Part shown: positions 45,438 through 56,796 of the stretch, piece after piece | Numbering within the stretch: the first letter of the stretch is position 1 | Layout: every line of letters begins with the position of its first letter | Assembly (NCBI GenBank): GCA_013339895.1 | Contig: JABACO010000015.1 | Span: 6,653,180 to 6,717,179 of the forward strand | Length of the DNA stretch: 64,000 nt | DNA from: Ephydatia muelleri | Taxonomy: Eukaryota > Porifera > Demospongiae > Spongillida > Spongillidae | Reading direction: 5' to 3' | Notes under the pieces: model-generated | The model's input: only the letters and a program-made list of their open reading frames with translations | What the model was told of the DNA's origin: nothing | Database searches by the model: none | Made by a program: the position numbers and the translations under genes

Positions 45438-46299
45438 CCCCTCCCCCTGGACTCACAGACTCATTGGAGGCAGACATTGTCATTGGGCGTATCCTCATGA
45501 AGGTCTCGTACTGATCGGCTATGTCGACCACCAGGTGGAAGAACACGCCATCCGAGTCGTGACTGTGCCTACCCAGCTCCTCCCTCCTGGCATACAGGAA
45601 GGGAATGCAGATGAGGAGGTCGGCGTCAGTCAGAACGTTAGACGGGTTGGCTCTGTGGGAGAGCAGCGCCACCCCTTTCATCACCTTGAGCACTCCAATG
45701 GAGTCCGACAGTGCCGCGTACACGGGCTTCGACCGCAGTATCGTCTCGCAAGTCTGGCACAGCCTCGTCTCCTGTGCGCTTCGTTCGGGCAGGAGTCCGT
45801 CCGGGGCGGCAGCGGAAGAAGTAACGGCATCGTTGCGGCCGACACGGCGGCGGGCGGGCGTCAGTCGCGCCCTCCACGCCGAGCTCCGTACGTCGGACGG
45901 CAAAGGGTGGTTAAGATATCTCTTCAGGTGGTCCACGAGGTTGGGCCAACGCTCCAACAGGTGGCCGCAGGCTCTGGAGGCGTTCTTGGCGGCATCTCCC
46001 GACAGCTTGCTGCCGCCTGCGTCCAATTCGCGGATGCAAAAGGTGCGGTCTACAGTCGAGGAAATTTTCGCTCTCATGTCGCGGTACACATTGGTCTCCT
46101 CCAAAGCCTTAGTCGCCTTTGAGAGTGCGGCGACTTTGTCGTGACTGGAAAGCAGCGAGAACGCCGTTAACTCCCCGTGGCCGCATAGGTATTGCGCCTG
46201 CTCGAGCTGCATAAGGAACTCCCTGTTAAGCTCCCTCCACTCCGAAGAGGAAACTAGCTCGTCTGTCACTTGCTTCAACCTCGCCTGCGCTACATCCAT
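43227..46299 (-). CDS. TBC-like domain protein with C-terminal coiled coil
   Basis: Nine exons on the minus strand: 45457-46299, 45065-45233, 44867-45006, 44590-44658, 44160-44356, 44037-44109, 43644-43721, 43457-43527, 43227-43356; all phases close, giving 589 residues. The middle resembles a Rab-GAP TBC fold: LNHPLPSDVRSSAWR (typical TBC entry), ADLLICIPFLYAR, FIQRMFVG and MDVLCFIWDQCFIGMD. The catalytic motifs IxxDxxR and YxQ are not evident, so GAP activity is doubtful. A charged helix ISEMEEELKLKQRQLESAL follows. I could not match it to a named family member. Start 46299 was chosen because the longer upstream frame runs antisense through the first two RAD9 exons. Confidence 0.72.
43440..43452. 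repeat. Poly-G tract
   Basis: About 13 G, five bases past the donor of the eighth exon of the TBC-like gene (C-rich in its transcript). Confidence 0.85.
45405..45434. repeat. Poly-C tract in intron 1 of the TBC-like gene
   Basis: Around 30 C on the plus strand, hence a G-run in the transcript, some 25 bases after the donor. Confidence 0.95.
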
Positions 46300-46392
46300 T
46301 CCTGCACGCCAAAGGGGAGTGGCTCCGATGGTTAGGGTGCACTTTGGCGGGAATATTCTAATTCGAACGCACCATAACATCCTGCTATTCGT
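46300..46392. promoter_or_regulatory. Bidirectional promoter, TBC-like/RAD9
   Basis: 93 bp between opposite start codons, without a TATA box. It includes CTCCGATGGTTAGGG and TTTGGCGGGAA; the latter resembles an E2F-type TTTGGCGG site, which would suit a checkpoint gene (inference). Confidence 0.5.
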
Positions 46393-49300
46393 ATGAAGTG
46401 TGTAATTCCAGGCCGCTGCATTCGAGGTAACGTGCAGGCAATTAATTTTACCTTTTAATCGTGTTCCTACATAGCCTTTGGCAAGGCTATACAATGCCTG
46501 TCCAAAATTGGAGACGAATTGTACTTCGAAGCTACTGCCGACGGGGTGAGTGCCGCGGAGAAGCGCAGATACCCGTGCCCTCATGGAGAAAAAAAAACAA
46601 CCTTGTAGCTAGCAATGAAGACAGTGAATCCGGCCAGATCCGCGTATGCCTGTTTTATTTTCAAGAAGGCATTTTTCCACGTGTATCAAGACGGAAGGGA
46701 TGCGAGTAGTGCCGAAACGCTGAAATGCAAGATTACGGTCAAGGTTAATTTGGCGCCTTATAGGCTCCATTTTGATTTTACCTGAGCATCATGCCACTCG
46801 GTTCTGTACAGTCGTGCACATCCGTGTTCAGGGCTCTCCCCACACTGGAAAAAACCGTGGACCACTGCAAACTCACATTGAACCTGGAAGAAAACAAGCT
46901 GGTGTTTGTGTTCTATTGCAAACATGGTAAGCAACCTTGCTCGACGGTCACATTCGGAAATCAGCCCGCTCTGACACTAAATTGTGACAGAGCCGACTGG
47001 TCAGAAATTAAATGTAATTAAGTTCGAGTCAAATTATCTTTGTGATATGCATTATGTATAAACCTATTTGCTGATGCACGTGCCACATAGGTATTGTCAA
47101 AACACATAACCTAGGCTTCCAGGAGTGTGAGGCACTCCAGGCTGTCTATTCCAAGGATCTCTGTCCCAACAGGATAATTGGCAATTCCAAGTTAGTCAGG
47201 CCAGTGTATCGGATGGTAGACACTGACTCGTTTGCGTCGCTAGGGTGCTGAGTGATGTTGTCTCCAATTTTCCGTCAAACCTGGAGGAGGTGACCCTGGT
47301 TGCAGAGCCAGACAAAGCAAGGCTCCGCAGCTACACAGATGACGATGGTGGTGGTATGCTAGCATGGCATGTTAAGACCCCCCACCCCCTTTCCCGCCCT
47401 GCTATCCTACATGCTCCCCACCTCTAAATTTCCAAGCCTTTCCATAACCTTGTATAAAGTCATTTTCATAACTGGATTTCCTCCCCATTTTATAACAGAA
47501 AATACAAGGATGGCTGTTTCTGAGATCAGCCTTGTGGCAGCCGAGTTTGACGACTATAGAATAGGGATAGACACATCTATCACCTTCTGTCTCAAGGAGC
47601 TTAGAGTGAGTTGTGCAATGGGAGACGTGTGTGGAGGGTGAGGGTGATGGAGGAGGTGCAAAGCAGGTATTAGTTTGGTTTTCCCCCCATCATCTTAAAT
47701 TAGGCTGTACTGCTTTTCACTGAGGCAATCAACCACGCCTTGTCTCTGAAGTTTGAGACTGCTGGAAGGTGAGATGTAAATACCTTCCAACATCCCAGTT
47801 CTATATAAGTGATGTGCTGTCACATGGCAATTCTTCTATGTGTCCTAGACAGTCCCACAGTGCCTAAAAAAATAAAGCCAGCTGTATTACATAAAACTGG
47901 GAAGAAATTATGGCCTAAACAAATAATTAATATATTTAACTAAAATCAACATTAATAATGAAGGTAAATAAATTTATAATCAATTACACACAACAAAAAA
48001 TTATGACATATCTACTACATCTTTCTTGCTTATTACATTTTATTCAATTTCAGTCAGATAGTGTGTAATACAAACAATCATTCAAGATTGAGTTACCACC
48101 CCATATTCAAGTTACAATTTATAATAACACTTCATTTACTTGGCTAAAACTGTATCGTAATCTAAAATTAATTCCATCGCAAAGTTATTAATGGTCAAAC
48201 ATTTGATTTCAGGGACTTGATTATGAGTAGTTTTGCGTATTAAATTATTGTTTACATAATCAGAATTTGAACTGGTTATTAGAGACCAACACCCACTGTT
48301 ATGTGGTAAATTTTCCTTCATTGTGGGACACCCTGTATAGTCAGTCATACTCAGCTGACCACTAGGCATGTATAATACGCTCCCCCCATACTCATACTAG
48401 CAGCCTGGCAACCCATTTGTGCACTAGCACACTGTCACTGTATTATCCTACACGCACATGTGCACACACACACACATGTGCACACACACACGCATGCACA
48501 CGCTAGGCCAGTTGTAATCAGTATTGACGACTGCTCAGAGTATCAAGCCGACTTTGTCCTGGCCACACTGCTGGATGCACACAACTCCACATTGTCACAG
48601 GCACAAACCACCTCCACTCCTCGTCCACGACGGACAGAAGCCGAGAGCTCCAGGGCTCACCACACAGTCATGGAACCCTCCTTTGTTGAGGATGAGGAGG
48701 ATGAAGGGTCAAGACAAGTGGCAGAGCCTAAGAGAACAATTGGAAGAGGTTCAAGAGCAAGAAATAGTGACTTAACCAGTCAAATTGACATCCCATTTCC
48801 CTCTGAACCCATGAACGAGACCAATATCCTATCACCCCCTAGGCTTTCAAGCAGGGTCAATTTTCCTGAGCCCCCGGTGGGCCAGAGCAAGATCAATGTC
48901 CCCTTGCCCCCTGATCCCCTTCAATGCAATGACTATGAGATGCTAGAAGCACCTGGAAGCAGTCGTGACATTGCAGGCGATCGTGTGACATCGAGAGCTG
49001 GGTGGGAGGGGGAGGAGGTGGGTGACCTCACAGATGCTTTGTTTGAAATGGAGAACAGAACTGATGTCTGTGAAGGAGGCATGTTCTGGGGGATTCCCCA
49101 TAAAGAGGGTGCCCAGTCCAACAGGGTTGTCGGAGGAGGCGGCAACGGTGCCTCAGGTCTTCTGGGCCGCAGGAAAGGTTGCAGGGAGACAGAGGCAGAA
49201 CAAACAGCAGGGGCAGCTGATACGGGCAGAGGTAAGGATATTGCAAGACTGCAAGGAGGGTTTGTGAAGTTGTGATGGGGTCAAGAGGTGGATGAAGTTA

Positions 49301-49741
49301 GTGTAGCAGTGAGTGTTGAGTGAGGAAATGAGATAAGGACATGAGTTAATTAGAAGCGTCCCCATAGTCTTATTATTTAAATGAATACTTGTACCCATCC
49401 AATCCATCCAGTCCCTCTATGTACCCCTCCCCTCCAATGAGTGTATTTGTGCACCTTTATTGCTTGCATCCTCTCGCCACCCACATCGGACATAGCTGAA
49501 GATGAAGCGGCAACAAACCAAAACACCAGCATGGCTGAAGACAGCCTGCTCGGCCAATCAGGGATAATCCCAGGCACACCTCCCGCAAAAAAGGTTAGGG
49601 TTATAATGCTATCTGTTCACGTACACCATTCACTAAACTATCTGCACACAGTACAAGTCACTGCTGTTTGGTATGAACATGCTCCTACCAGACCAGAACA
49701 CTTCGGAAATCCTTGCACCTGACTCTGATGAAGACGATTGA
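46393..49741 (+). CDS. RAD9A: DNA damage checkpoint clamp subunit RAD9
   Basis: Eleven exons: 46393-46426, 46475-46545, 46609-46743, 46812-46926, 47091-47190, 47244-47353, 47499-47605, 47704-47768, 48507-49231, 49496-49593, 49652-49741; phases close at 549 residues (human RAD9A 391). RAD9 forms the PCNA-like 9-1-1 ring with RAD1 and HUS1 and recruits TopBP1 to activate ATR. The N-terminus MKCVIPG, followed by AIQCLSKIGDELYFE, KTVNPARSAYACF, VFRALPTLEKTVDHC, KTHNLGFQECEALQAVY, ITFCLKELR and VVISIDDCSEYQADFVLATL, tracks the two PCNA-like domains. The tail has PGTPPAKK, KSLLFGM and a SDEDD end, as in the phosphorylated RAD9 tail. The extra length comes from the 725-base exon 9, an acidic, Pro/Ser-rich insert. 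Confidence 0.93.
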
Positions 49742-49794
49742 CAAACATACACACATACAGTGTACACCATTTGATTATGTAGACTCCACCCCAT

Positions 49795-50297
49795 CTATCT
49801 CTTCTCAATCATTTTAAACTGTTTCTTGCTGAGTCGTTTTAACTTTTTGCTATTGGTGATCTGAGGAAACAAATATCATCACGGTGACAATGTAGTATGC
49901 AATGTGTAGTACTTTTTGAACAATCTCAGCCTTTTTCTTGTTTTCCTCTCTGCGCGCTTTGTGCTCCTCTATCCGCCTCTTCTTTTCCTGTAAACAAACG
50001 TGACCTTCAACACCACACGTCTGCGTGCCTCTTTGAGCCGTACCTCTTTTTCCTTCTGTTTCGCTTCTTTTAACTGCTGTTGGTACAGCTTGAGAATTTT
50101 CTTTTCTTCTCGTTCTTTTTGTCGCTTACTCCATGGTGTTTTCAGAGATTTCAAGGCTATCTTACTGTTAGATCTTAATTTTTAAGTTACAGGGATGTTA
50201 GAGCATATTCCCTGTTGAAATACATGTCTTACCTTGTTCCGGGTGTTCTCCAAAACCTTCCAGATTTTGGTATCCCTCGAGGTACTACTTCTGACAT
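49795..50297 (-). CDS. CCDC86: Nucleolar CCDC86/Cgr1-type protein
   Basis: Four minus-strand exons: 50233-50297, 50044-50164, 49913-49987, 49795-49860; 108 residues. The start VVPRGIPKSGRFW and the block TPWSKRQKEREEKK are the Cgr1/CCDC86 signatures. A long Lys/Glu helix follows, and the end is ITNSKKLKRLSKKQFKMIEKR. The yeast family member Cgr1 works in pre-rRNA processing; metazoan CCDC86 is nucleolar and coats mitotic chromosomes. It is much shorter than human CCDC86, lacking the long disordered N-terminus, and so resembles the fungal form. Its stop codon is only 53 bp from that of RAD9, tail to tail. Confidence 0.88.
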
Positions 50298-50363
50298 CGT
50301 GTATCAATTGAGCATTAATTGGAGTTTGTCATTTGTAATTGTTAATTAACGTTCCCTAACAAC
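50298..50363. promoter_or_regulatory. Bidirectional promoter, CCDC86/TMEM17
   Basis: Only 66 bp separate the opposite start codons. The sequence is AT-rich with no clear TATA box. Confidence 0.5.
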
Positions 50364-50651
50364 ATGGCAAGCACCATTCGTAACCAAGAGCAAATCGCAG
50401 AGCCAGTTATGTACAGGAAGCAGCACCTCATTCCAGGTATACGAGACAAAGAATAAGTTGCATTATTGAACTGCTTGGTTTGGTGTCTAGGTACCGAAAT
50501 AGTTACAAGCCTTCCCCTCCAAGTTGCGCTGTATTTCAACGTTCTCTACTCTTGCCCGTGGTTTGTGGGTTGTGTTGTTGCGCTTGGAAGCAAGGTGGGC
50601 CTATTCAAAACAGGTCAATTAGCTCACCTGTACACATGCATGGAGGCTGGA

Positions 50652-50722
<71 letters not shown>

Positions 50723-53443
50723 CTGGTATGATCTAATTAACGTTGAACTCCAGATTATATAGATGGAATGCATTTCAAGTTTGAGCACTTATTTATTTCC
50801 AAAGGCCTCGCACACCAGATGCTTCCAGGTCTTACTATTGGTCCAATGGTTGACTGGCTAACCTGTGCTACTGCTCCCCATTGTACGCGCTTGCACCAAA
50901 TTCAATATTACATAATCCAGTCTGCATAACCATCCACACCCACACGGTCCAGCCTCACTGCATTTTGTTCACTGCAATGACTTCCCTCTCATCCTCCTCC
51001 CCATTCTCTTCTTTACGTCTTGTGTGTCTTGTAGTAGTTGAGCATTGCAGTATTGGTCATGTCTTAACACGCACATGTGCAGTGGGCTATGTACATGGGC
51101 AGTTGGGCTATGTACATGGGCAGTTGGGCTATGTACATGGGCAGTGGGCTATGTACATGTGCAGTGGGCTATGTACATGGGCAGTTGGGCTATGTACATG
51201 GGCAGTTGGGCTATGTACATGGGCAGTGGGCTATGTACATGTGCAGTGGGCTATGTACATGGGCAGTGGCTATGTACATGGGCAGTGGCTATGTACATGG
51301 GCAGTGGGCTATGTACATGGGCAGTGGCTATTTACATGTGCAGTGGGCTATGTACATGTGCAGTGGCTATTTACATGGGCAGTTGGGCTATGTACATGGG
51401 CAGTGGCTATTTACATGGGCAGTTGGGCTATGTACATGGGCAGTGGCTATTTACATGGGCAGTGGGCAATGTACATGGGCAGTGGCTATTTACATGTGCA
51501 GTTGGGCTATGTACATGGGCAATGGCTATTTACATGTGCAGTTGGGCTATGTACATGGGCAGTGGCTATTTACATGGGCAGTGGGCTATGTACATGGGCA
51601 GTGGCTATGTACATGGGCAGTGGGCTATGTACATGGGCAGTGGCTATTTACATGGGCAGTTGGGCTATGTACATGGGCAGTGGCTATTTACATGGGCAGT
51701 TGGGCTATGTACATGGGCAGTGGCTATTCACATGGGCAGTGGGCAATGTACATGGGCAGTGGCTATTTACATGTGCAGTTGGGCTATGTACATGGGCAAT
51801 GGCTATTTACATGTGCAGTTGGGCTATGTACATGGGCAGTGGCTATTTACATGGGCAGTGGGCTATGTACATGGGCAGTGGCTATTTACATGTGCAGTGG
51901 GCTTGTACATGGGCAATGGCTATTTACATGGGCAGTTGGGCTATTTACATGGGCAGTGGCTATTTACATGGGCAGTGGCTATTTACATGGGCAGTGGCTA
52001 TATACATGTGCGGTGGGACAACCCTTTGGGAAGTGTGTGCATAATCTGCCATTTACCGGTAGTTTAACTCCTTGTATCCAATAGCAGATGTGACTCATCT
52101 GTATTGCCTGTTCTCCCCCACATGTAGTATGCTGCTTTGGCCTACTACTACCAGTTTATATTTGTCATTATTTATGTCATTATGTTTGCGGTGGAAATTC
52201 TCCGGCTCTATCTTGGTTACGAAGGCAACCTTAGAGAAAAGGTATGTTCCGTTCAGCCGTCTGTGGTTGCTGTGTTTATGTGTTCACGGTTCTGCTCAAG
52301 CAAGAAGCATGCATGAGAAAGCATGCGATGCAGTCCTGCCCTCCACCCTCTTCCTTGTTAGCAGCTTTCATAGGTAATGTGTGCCGGTTCTGCTCTAGTA
52401 AGAGATTGTATGGTGCATGATGCACTAATTGTTCCCGTCATCAATGACCTGTGATAGCATTCACACACACTCCCTCACTCCACTGACCCGTGCATGATAC
52501 GCCCATCTGCACAGCTATTGGTGGTATGAAGGACCGCCCCCATCCCATCCCCCTTGATTGTAGTAAATGATTTCAAGGTGTAACAAGGTCAGTCTCGCAA
52601 GCCATTCAGCCAGGTCCTGCCAATAGATTTTTCCAAAAGTTATAAATGAGGGGGGGGGGGGGGGGGGTGATTGATAAGTATGTTCACAAAAACTGGTGTG
52701 GATAGTTGTGTTCAAGTCACATTTGGTGACTTTTATTGATGGAAATGTACTATACTGTTTGCTTCTAGTCAAGGAGATGTGTTGCATGTGTGATGTCTAG
52801 TGCCAAATATAGGTGGAGTGTTGGATAAATCTCAATTTGCAACTTATTATATTATTTAATTAAAAATAAAATTAAACACCTTGATATGTATTGTTGTTGA
52901 GCTACTGCCCCAATCATTTTTGTCTTGTACACAACATGTTTTGAGGTCACCTATGGTTTGTTCCCATTGCAGAAGCCACATTAAGGATTGTTGTCGGCCG
53001 TTAATAGTTGTGTTTTGGCATTTTTTATTTTCCTATTGGCTAGTAACAAACAGTGTGGGAGATGATAGTCTTGTGGCAGGCAGAGTGGAACCTCCCTCTG
53101 TATGTGTGCCACAACTCTCATCCCACCTCAGCCCGCATATCCAAATGTTTGGTCTCATTTTGCTTCCCTTTCCCCGCCCTCCCTCTCCCCACAGGTCCCG
53201 GAGCTTGCAGGGTTCTGGCTGCTCACACTACTGCAGACACCCCTGGTCCTGTTTGTTATGGCTAACACAAACACCATCATACTGCCTTTGGATGCGGCCA
53301 TCAATGTTCCGTTGCTGGCGTTCCTGCTGGCCCAGCTGTGTCTGGGGTTCAGGGCTCTTCAGCTGATGATAGGTGCCCAGGCCGTCAAATTCTACCTCAG
53401 CCAATTCGCCCCTCAGGATGGTGTTGAAATGCGGTCCAGATAA
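50364..53443 (+). CDS. TMEM17: Ciliary transition-zone protein TMEM17
   Basis: Four exons: 50364-50436, 50491-50594, 52128-52241, 53195-53443; 179 residues (human 198). TMEM17 is a four-pass membrane protein of the MKS/tectonic complex that controls entry into the cilium. Recognisable blocks are SLPLQVALYFNVLY, the helix around FIFVIIYVIMFAVEILRLYL with GYEGNLREK, then VPELAGFWLLTLL and a last helix FLLAQLCLGFRALQ. Intron 2 is unusually long because it holds a CA run and a 0.9-kb minisatellite. Confidence 0.93.
50652..50721. repeat. (CA)n microsatellite
   Basis: About 35 CA units in intron 2 of TMEM17. Confidence 0.97.
51077..52013. repeat. 19-21-bp minisatellite, about 47 units
   Basis: Units GGGCTATGTACATGGGCAGT and variants GGCTATTTACATGGGCAGT, arranged in larger repeated blocks (for example 51400-51590 resembles 51650-51860), so higher-order duplication has occurred. 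It lies in TMEM17 intron 2. Confidence 0.97.
52649..52667. repeat. Poly-G tract
   Basis: About 18 G on the coding strand in TMEM17 intron 3. The rest of that 950-bp intron shows nothing notable. Confidence 0.9.
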
Positions 53444-54247
53444 TGGCCAAAATGGTCCGGTGTTGAGAAGATCCACCCCTTGCCATGTCTGCACTAGCCC
53501 GCCCCTTTTGAGTAGCACACCCATGATGAACACTTGATAGTGGCTTGATCCGATCAATCCACTTGGCCCTGCAGTTGAAAGTCGTCTGGGATGAAGGGCA
53601 TCTGTCAGGACCATAAATGCCTTTGTCATGTCCTGCCAGTAATGTAATTTTCTGAAGAGGATGGCATTTGAGGTGGATAGATGAATATCTGTAAGCAGAA
53701 GAGTGATGGGTGCTTTTTGAGGTGTACTCTCCCACCATATGTTTTGTGGTTTTGATTTTGTTGTGTGCCTTATTCGACAGTCTTGTTTTCTCATGCGTTT
53801 CTGTGTATGCAAGTCTCTCGCGGTTGGCACCCTTTATATGATGGCCGTGTACCCCAAACTCTGCGGCCTGTCGTGGTGGCGCAATGCATGTGTGGCTTCT
53901 TTGCCATCGGCTCCACTGCCCTCGCATGTTGTTGACATAATGGGTGCTCTATCTGATCTGACATGAAATAAAATATTCTCATATAACAACAACAACAAAG
54001 TACAAGTCACATTATATACAAGTCAGTAATATTTTGCAACACACCACTGGAACAATTATTACAAGACAGAACAACAAATACTAGACTTTGAATACAGATA
54101 CATATGTTTACGAGTACAGAGCATAATAAGTGTTTCTGTACACCTGTGACAACTGCAATCATCGTTCTTGCATAAGTGATTAAAAAGGTTGCGACATATT
54201 GGAGACTCAGGTTCTATTTCGTTTGTTTAGAATCGGGCTGCCGTCTG
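53444..54247 (+). other. TMEM17 3' UTR and spacer
   Basis: AATAAA at 53967-53972 is the likely polyadenylation signal of TMEM17, giving a 3' UTR of roughly 540 bases. Frames on the minus strand here have no recognisable domain. The 3' end of the tektin gene lies beyond it, in the opposite direction. Confidence 0.5.
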
Positions 54248-56224
54248 TTAGGAAACTTGTAGTTGCATTCTAAGTGCCATGCATTCATCCTTGTCAATAT
54301 GCAATGAGTTTGTCTTCACTTCAATCTCTTCCCTCAAGCTGTCTTCAGTCCTTGTGAGAGCCTTGAGGGTGCATCCTGACTCTGCCAGTTGATTCATTAG
54401 CTGCTGCATGGAGGTCTGGATTTGTTCCACTTCCTCTATCAATCCATACTGGACTGGGTCTCGGACCAACTCTTGGTTTGGTCTCGATGCTCTGAGCTTT
54501 AGACGAGTCTGTGCCAGCTGAAGTGGTCCTTCTTTGGCTTCAAGTGTCGTCTTAAGTAGCTCTACATTTTCTTCCATAGCTTTAGTTTCTTCAAGCACCT
54601 AGGCACGAAAGACAATCCGAGCGTTAGCTCATGCGTAGTACTGAAACGTAGCACAGAATGCAAATGGTTAGACCACAAAAAGGCCAGAATGCAAAACCGT
54701 CGCAGCTGCCACCTCTGCTTAGTAAAACACACTGTAGCAACTATGAATATGCAACAACCTTCCTACCTTGTGGAAGTGCTTTTCTAACGCTTCCTTCGCC
54801 GTGGAGATCTCTCGGATCCTCTTCTCGAAGGCAAGATTTACAGCAGCTCTTTGCTGCATTAAGTCTTGCTTAGTCTGATCCAATACACTCACAACGATCC
54901 CGCGAAGAGTTACAGAAGCCGTTCTTTCTTGTTCGGCTTTCGATATGTTGTCATTGGAAAGGGTTTCCCACTGCTCAGGAGTGATGGAGCTGAAAAATAA
55001 AGGCAGACAGACGAATGCTTAATTATTGAAAAGAAGGTAACAGGAAATAACATAATACAGCAGTAGCTACTGCAAAAAGTATCAACCGCTACAAAGGACA
55101 TTACAACAATCGTAAACTGCGAAGTGAAACAAGCAAGCGGCACACGATAAAAGTCTTTATAGTTTGGCAGTTATCAATGCAAAGCGCCAAAAGAAGAAAA
55201 AAAAAAGACAGGCGGAGGGAAAGTGAGGATAAAACGTCATCCAACCTACTTGGCCTGTATCTTGACCGCGTCGTGGGCATAGCCTACTCCTGGAGAGGCC
55301 TCTGTAAAGCGAGCACAGCTGTGGTCAATATCCTGCGCACCGAGCTTGTCGTTTAGGTCCTTCTCCAATCGGTACTTGCATGCTTTCATCAGCCTGCAGG
55401 AAAGATTTCGATGCAATAAGCGAGAAGCACACTCCTTTTATATTCAACCAATGATGGCGAAAATTAAATTACGGACCACAAAGCGGGGGGTGGATCTTAA
55501 GGTTTGCAGCACTGGAAAAAAAAAAAACGGAGGGGGAACACGGGCATCGTTCAAACACCCACCTCAACTCCCACCCCCCCCCCCCCCCCCCATCTTCCCC
55601 CACTCAACCTCAAACGAAACCTTTCACAGACCAGTGAACAAACCCTTTGTGAGGTAAGTGGGCGAGGTGAAGGTTTGTACCTGATCTGTTCCACCACTTG
55701 GTCAAGCATTTGTTGAATAAGAGCTTGGATGCCTTGGATTACCTCCGTTTCCTGCACATGTTAGACATTACAAGACTTATAGGAAGATAGCTTATTAAAT
55801 AGCAATAACCAACTTTGATTAGTTGGATTTCCACTTCATCATGAACATTATCAACTGAAACTCTTTTCTCTCGATACAGAAGGCACATCTGTGCCACCTC
55901 CAGAGGGTACTGTAACTTCTTGAATGACTCCTCAAGGTTCAATTTGCTTTGAAGAAGGGATTGGATTTCATCTGAGTTATCTGATAACTTCTTGCGCAGC
56001 TCTTCTTTCCAAAATTCGATGTCCCTCAATCTCTGAGAGAACTTGTGATTGACTCCTTCTTGAACTTTTCTGGTGATTGCATCTGTTTCCTTGCGTATCC
56101 TAGCGCATTCGTCTCTGAGGCGCTCAGCAAAAGCTCTTTCTTTCTCTGCTTTCGAGTACTGAAGATTGTTTGCAGCATACCATTCTGCTGGAACATATTT
56201 TGGTGACTGAAACTGTCTCGCCAT
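54248..56224 (-). CDS. TEKT1: Tektin, TEKT1-like
   Basis: Five minus-strand exons: 55814-56224, 55681-55751, 55250-55393, 54767-54989, 54248-54598; phases close at 399 residues (human TEKT1 418). Tektins are coiled-coil filaments inside ciliary and flagellar doublet microtubules. Seen here are PAEWYAANNLQY, DIEFWKEELRKKL, YREKRVSVDNVHDEVE, ETEVIQGIQAL, YRLEKDLNDK, TPEQWETLSNDNI, and the tektin nonapeptide region as RPNQELVRD (vertebrates usually RPNVELCRD, so the cysteine is replaced by valine). Predicted coiled coil covers most of the length. The first half looks most like TEKT1; assignment among tektins 1-5 is less sure than the family. Confidence 0.9.
55567..55590. repeat. Poly-C tract in tektin intron 2
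   Basis: About 23 C on the plus strand, a G-run in the tektin transcript. Confidence 0.92.
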
Positions 56225-56314
56225 TGCAATTGGCGGTTTTTATGAAAACTGTCGTCATGGAGACATAAGTCTAAATTCACGCGTAGGAAAACATTCCACA
56301 TTGCATGTGTGTAA
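56225..56314. promoter_or_regulatory. Bidirectional promoter, tektin/SLX1
   Basis: 90 bp between opposite start codons. It contains GTCGTCATGGAGAC close to the tektin start; GTCATGGAGAC resembles an RFX X-box half-site and would suit a cilium gene (inference). Confidence 0.5.
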
Positions 56315-56741
56315 ATGGATGAAGAGCTTGATAAAGTACACACTCACAACAAAGGAGAATTTTTTGGCTGTTATCTACTGGTTTCAAAGAATCCTAAATA
56401 CAAAGGGCGCACCTATATCGGATACACTGTGGACCCAAAACGAAGAATTAGGCAGCATAACGGCGGATATTTAATGGGTGGTGCCAAAAAAACAAGCCAG
56501 AGAGGTCCATGGTAAGACTGTTTGTATCATAAAGCTGCTTTTGTTTGTAACTATTCATTTTTTCTGTCGAAAGGGAAATGGTGTTTATAGTACACGGGTT
56601 CCCCAGCGACGTTGCGGCATTGAAGGTGATTTTGTGTTTGCATAATTCATATTCTTGTAATAACCTAGTTCAAAGCTCGAATGATGTTGTGCAAAAACAT
56701 TTTGAAACCGCTGCACGTGCCCAGCCTAACGCAGCTCTCAT

Positions 56742-56796
<55 letters not shown>

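Noticed and set aside
46300..46584. Upstream extension of the TBC-like reading frame by 95 codons
   Set aside because: It would run antisense over RAD9 exons 1-2 and their shared promoter, and its sequence has no domain-like character. The ATG at 46299 fits the head-to-head layout.
50881..52084. Three overlapping frames of 335-387 codons in TMEM17 intron 2
   Set aside because: They translate the GGGCTATGTACATGGGCAGT minisatellite in three frames; TMEM17 splices cleanly across it.
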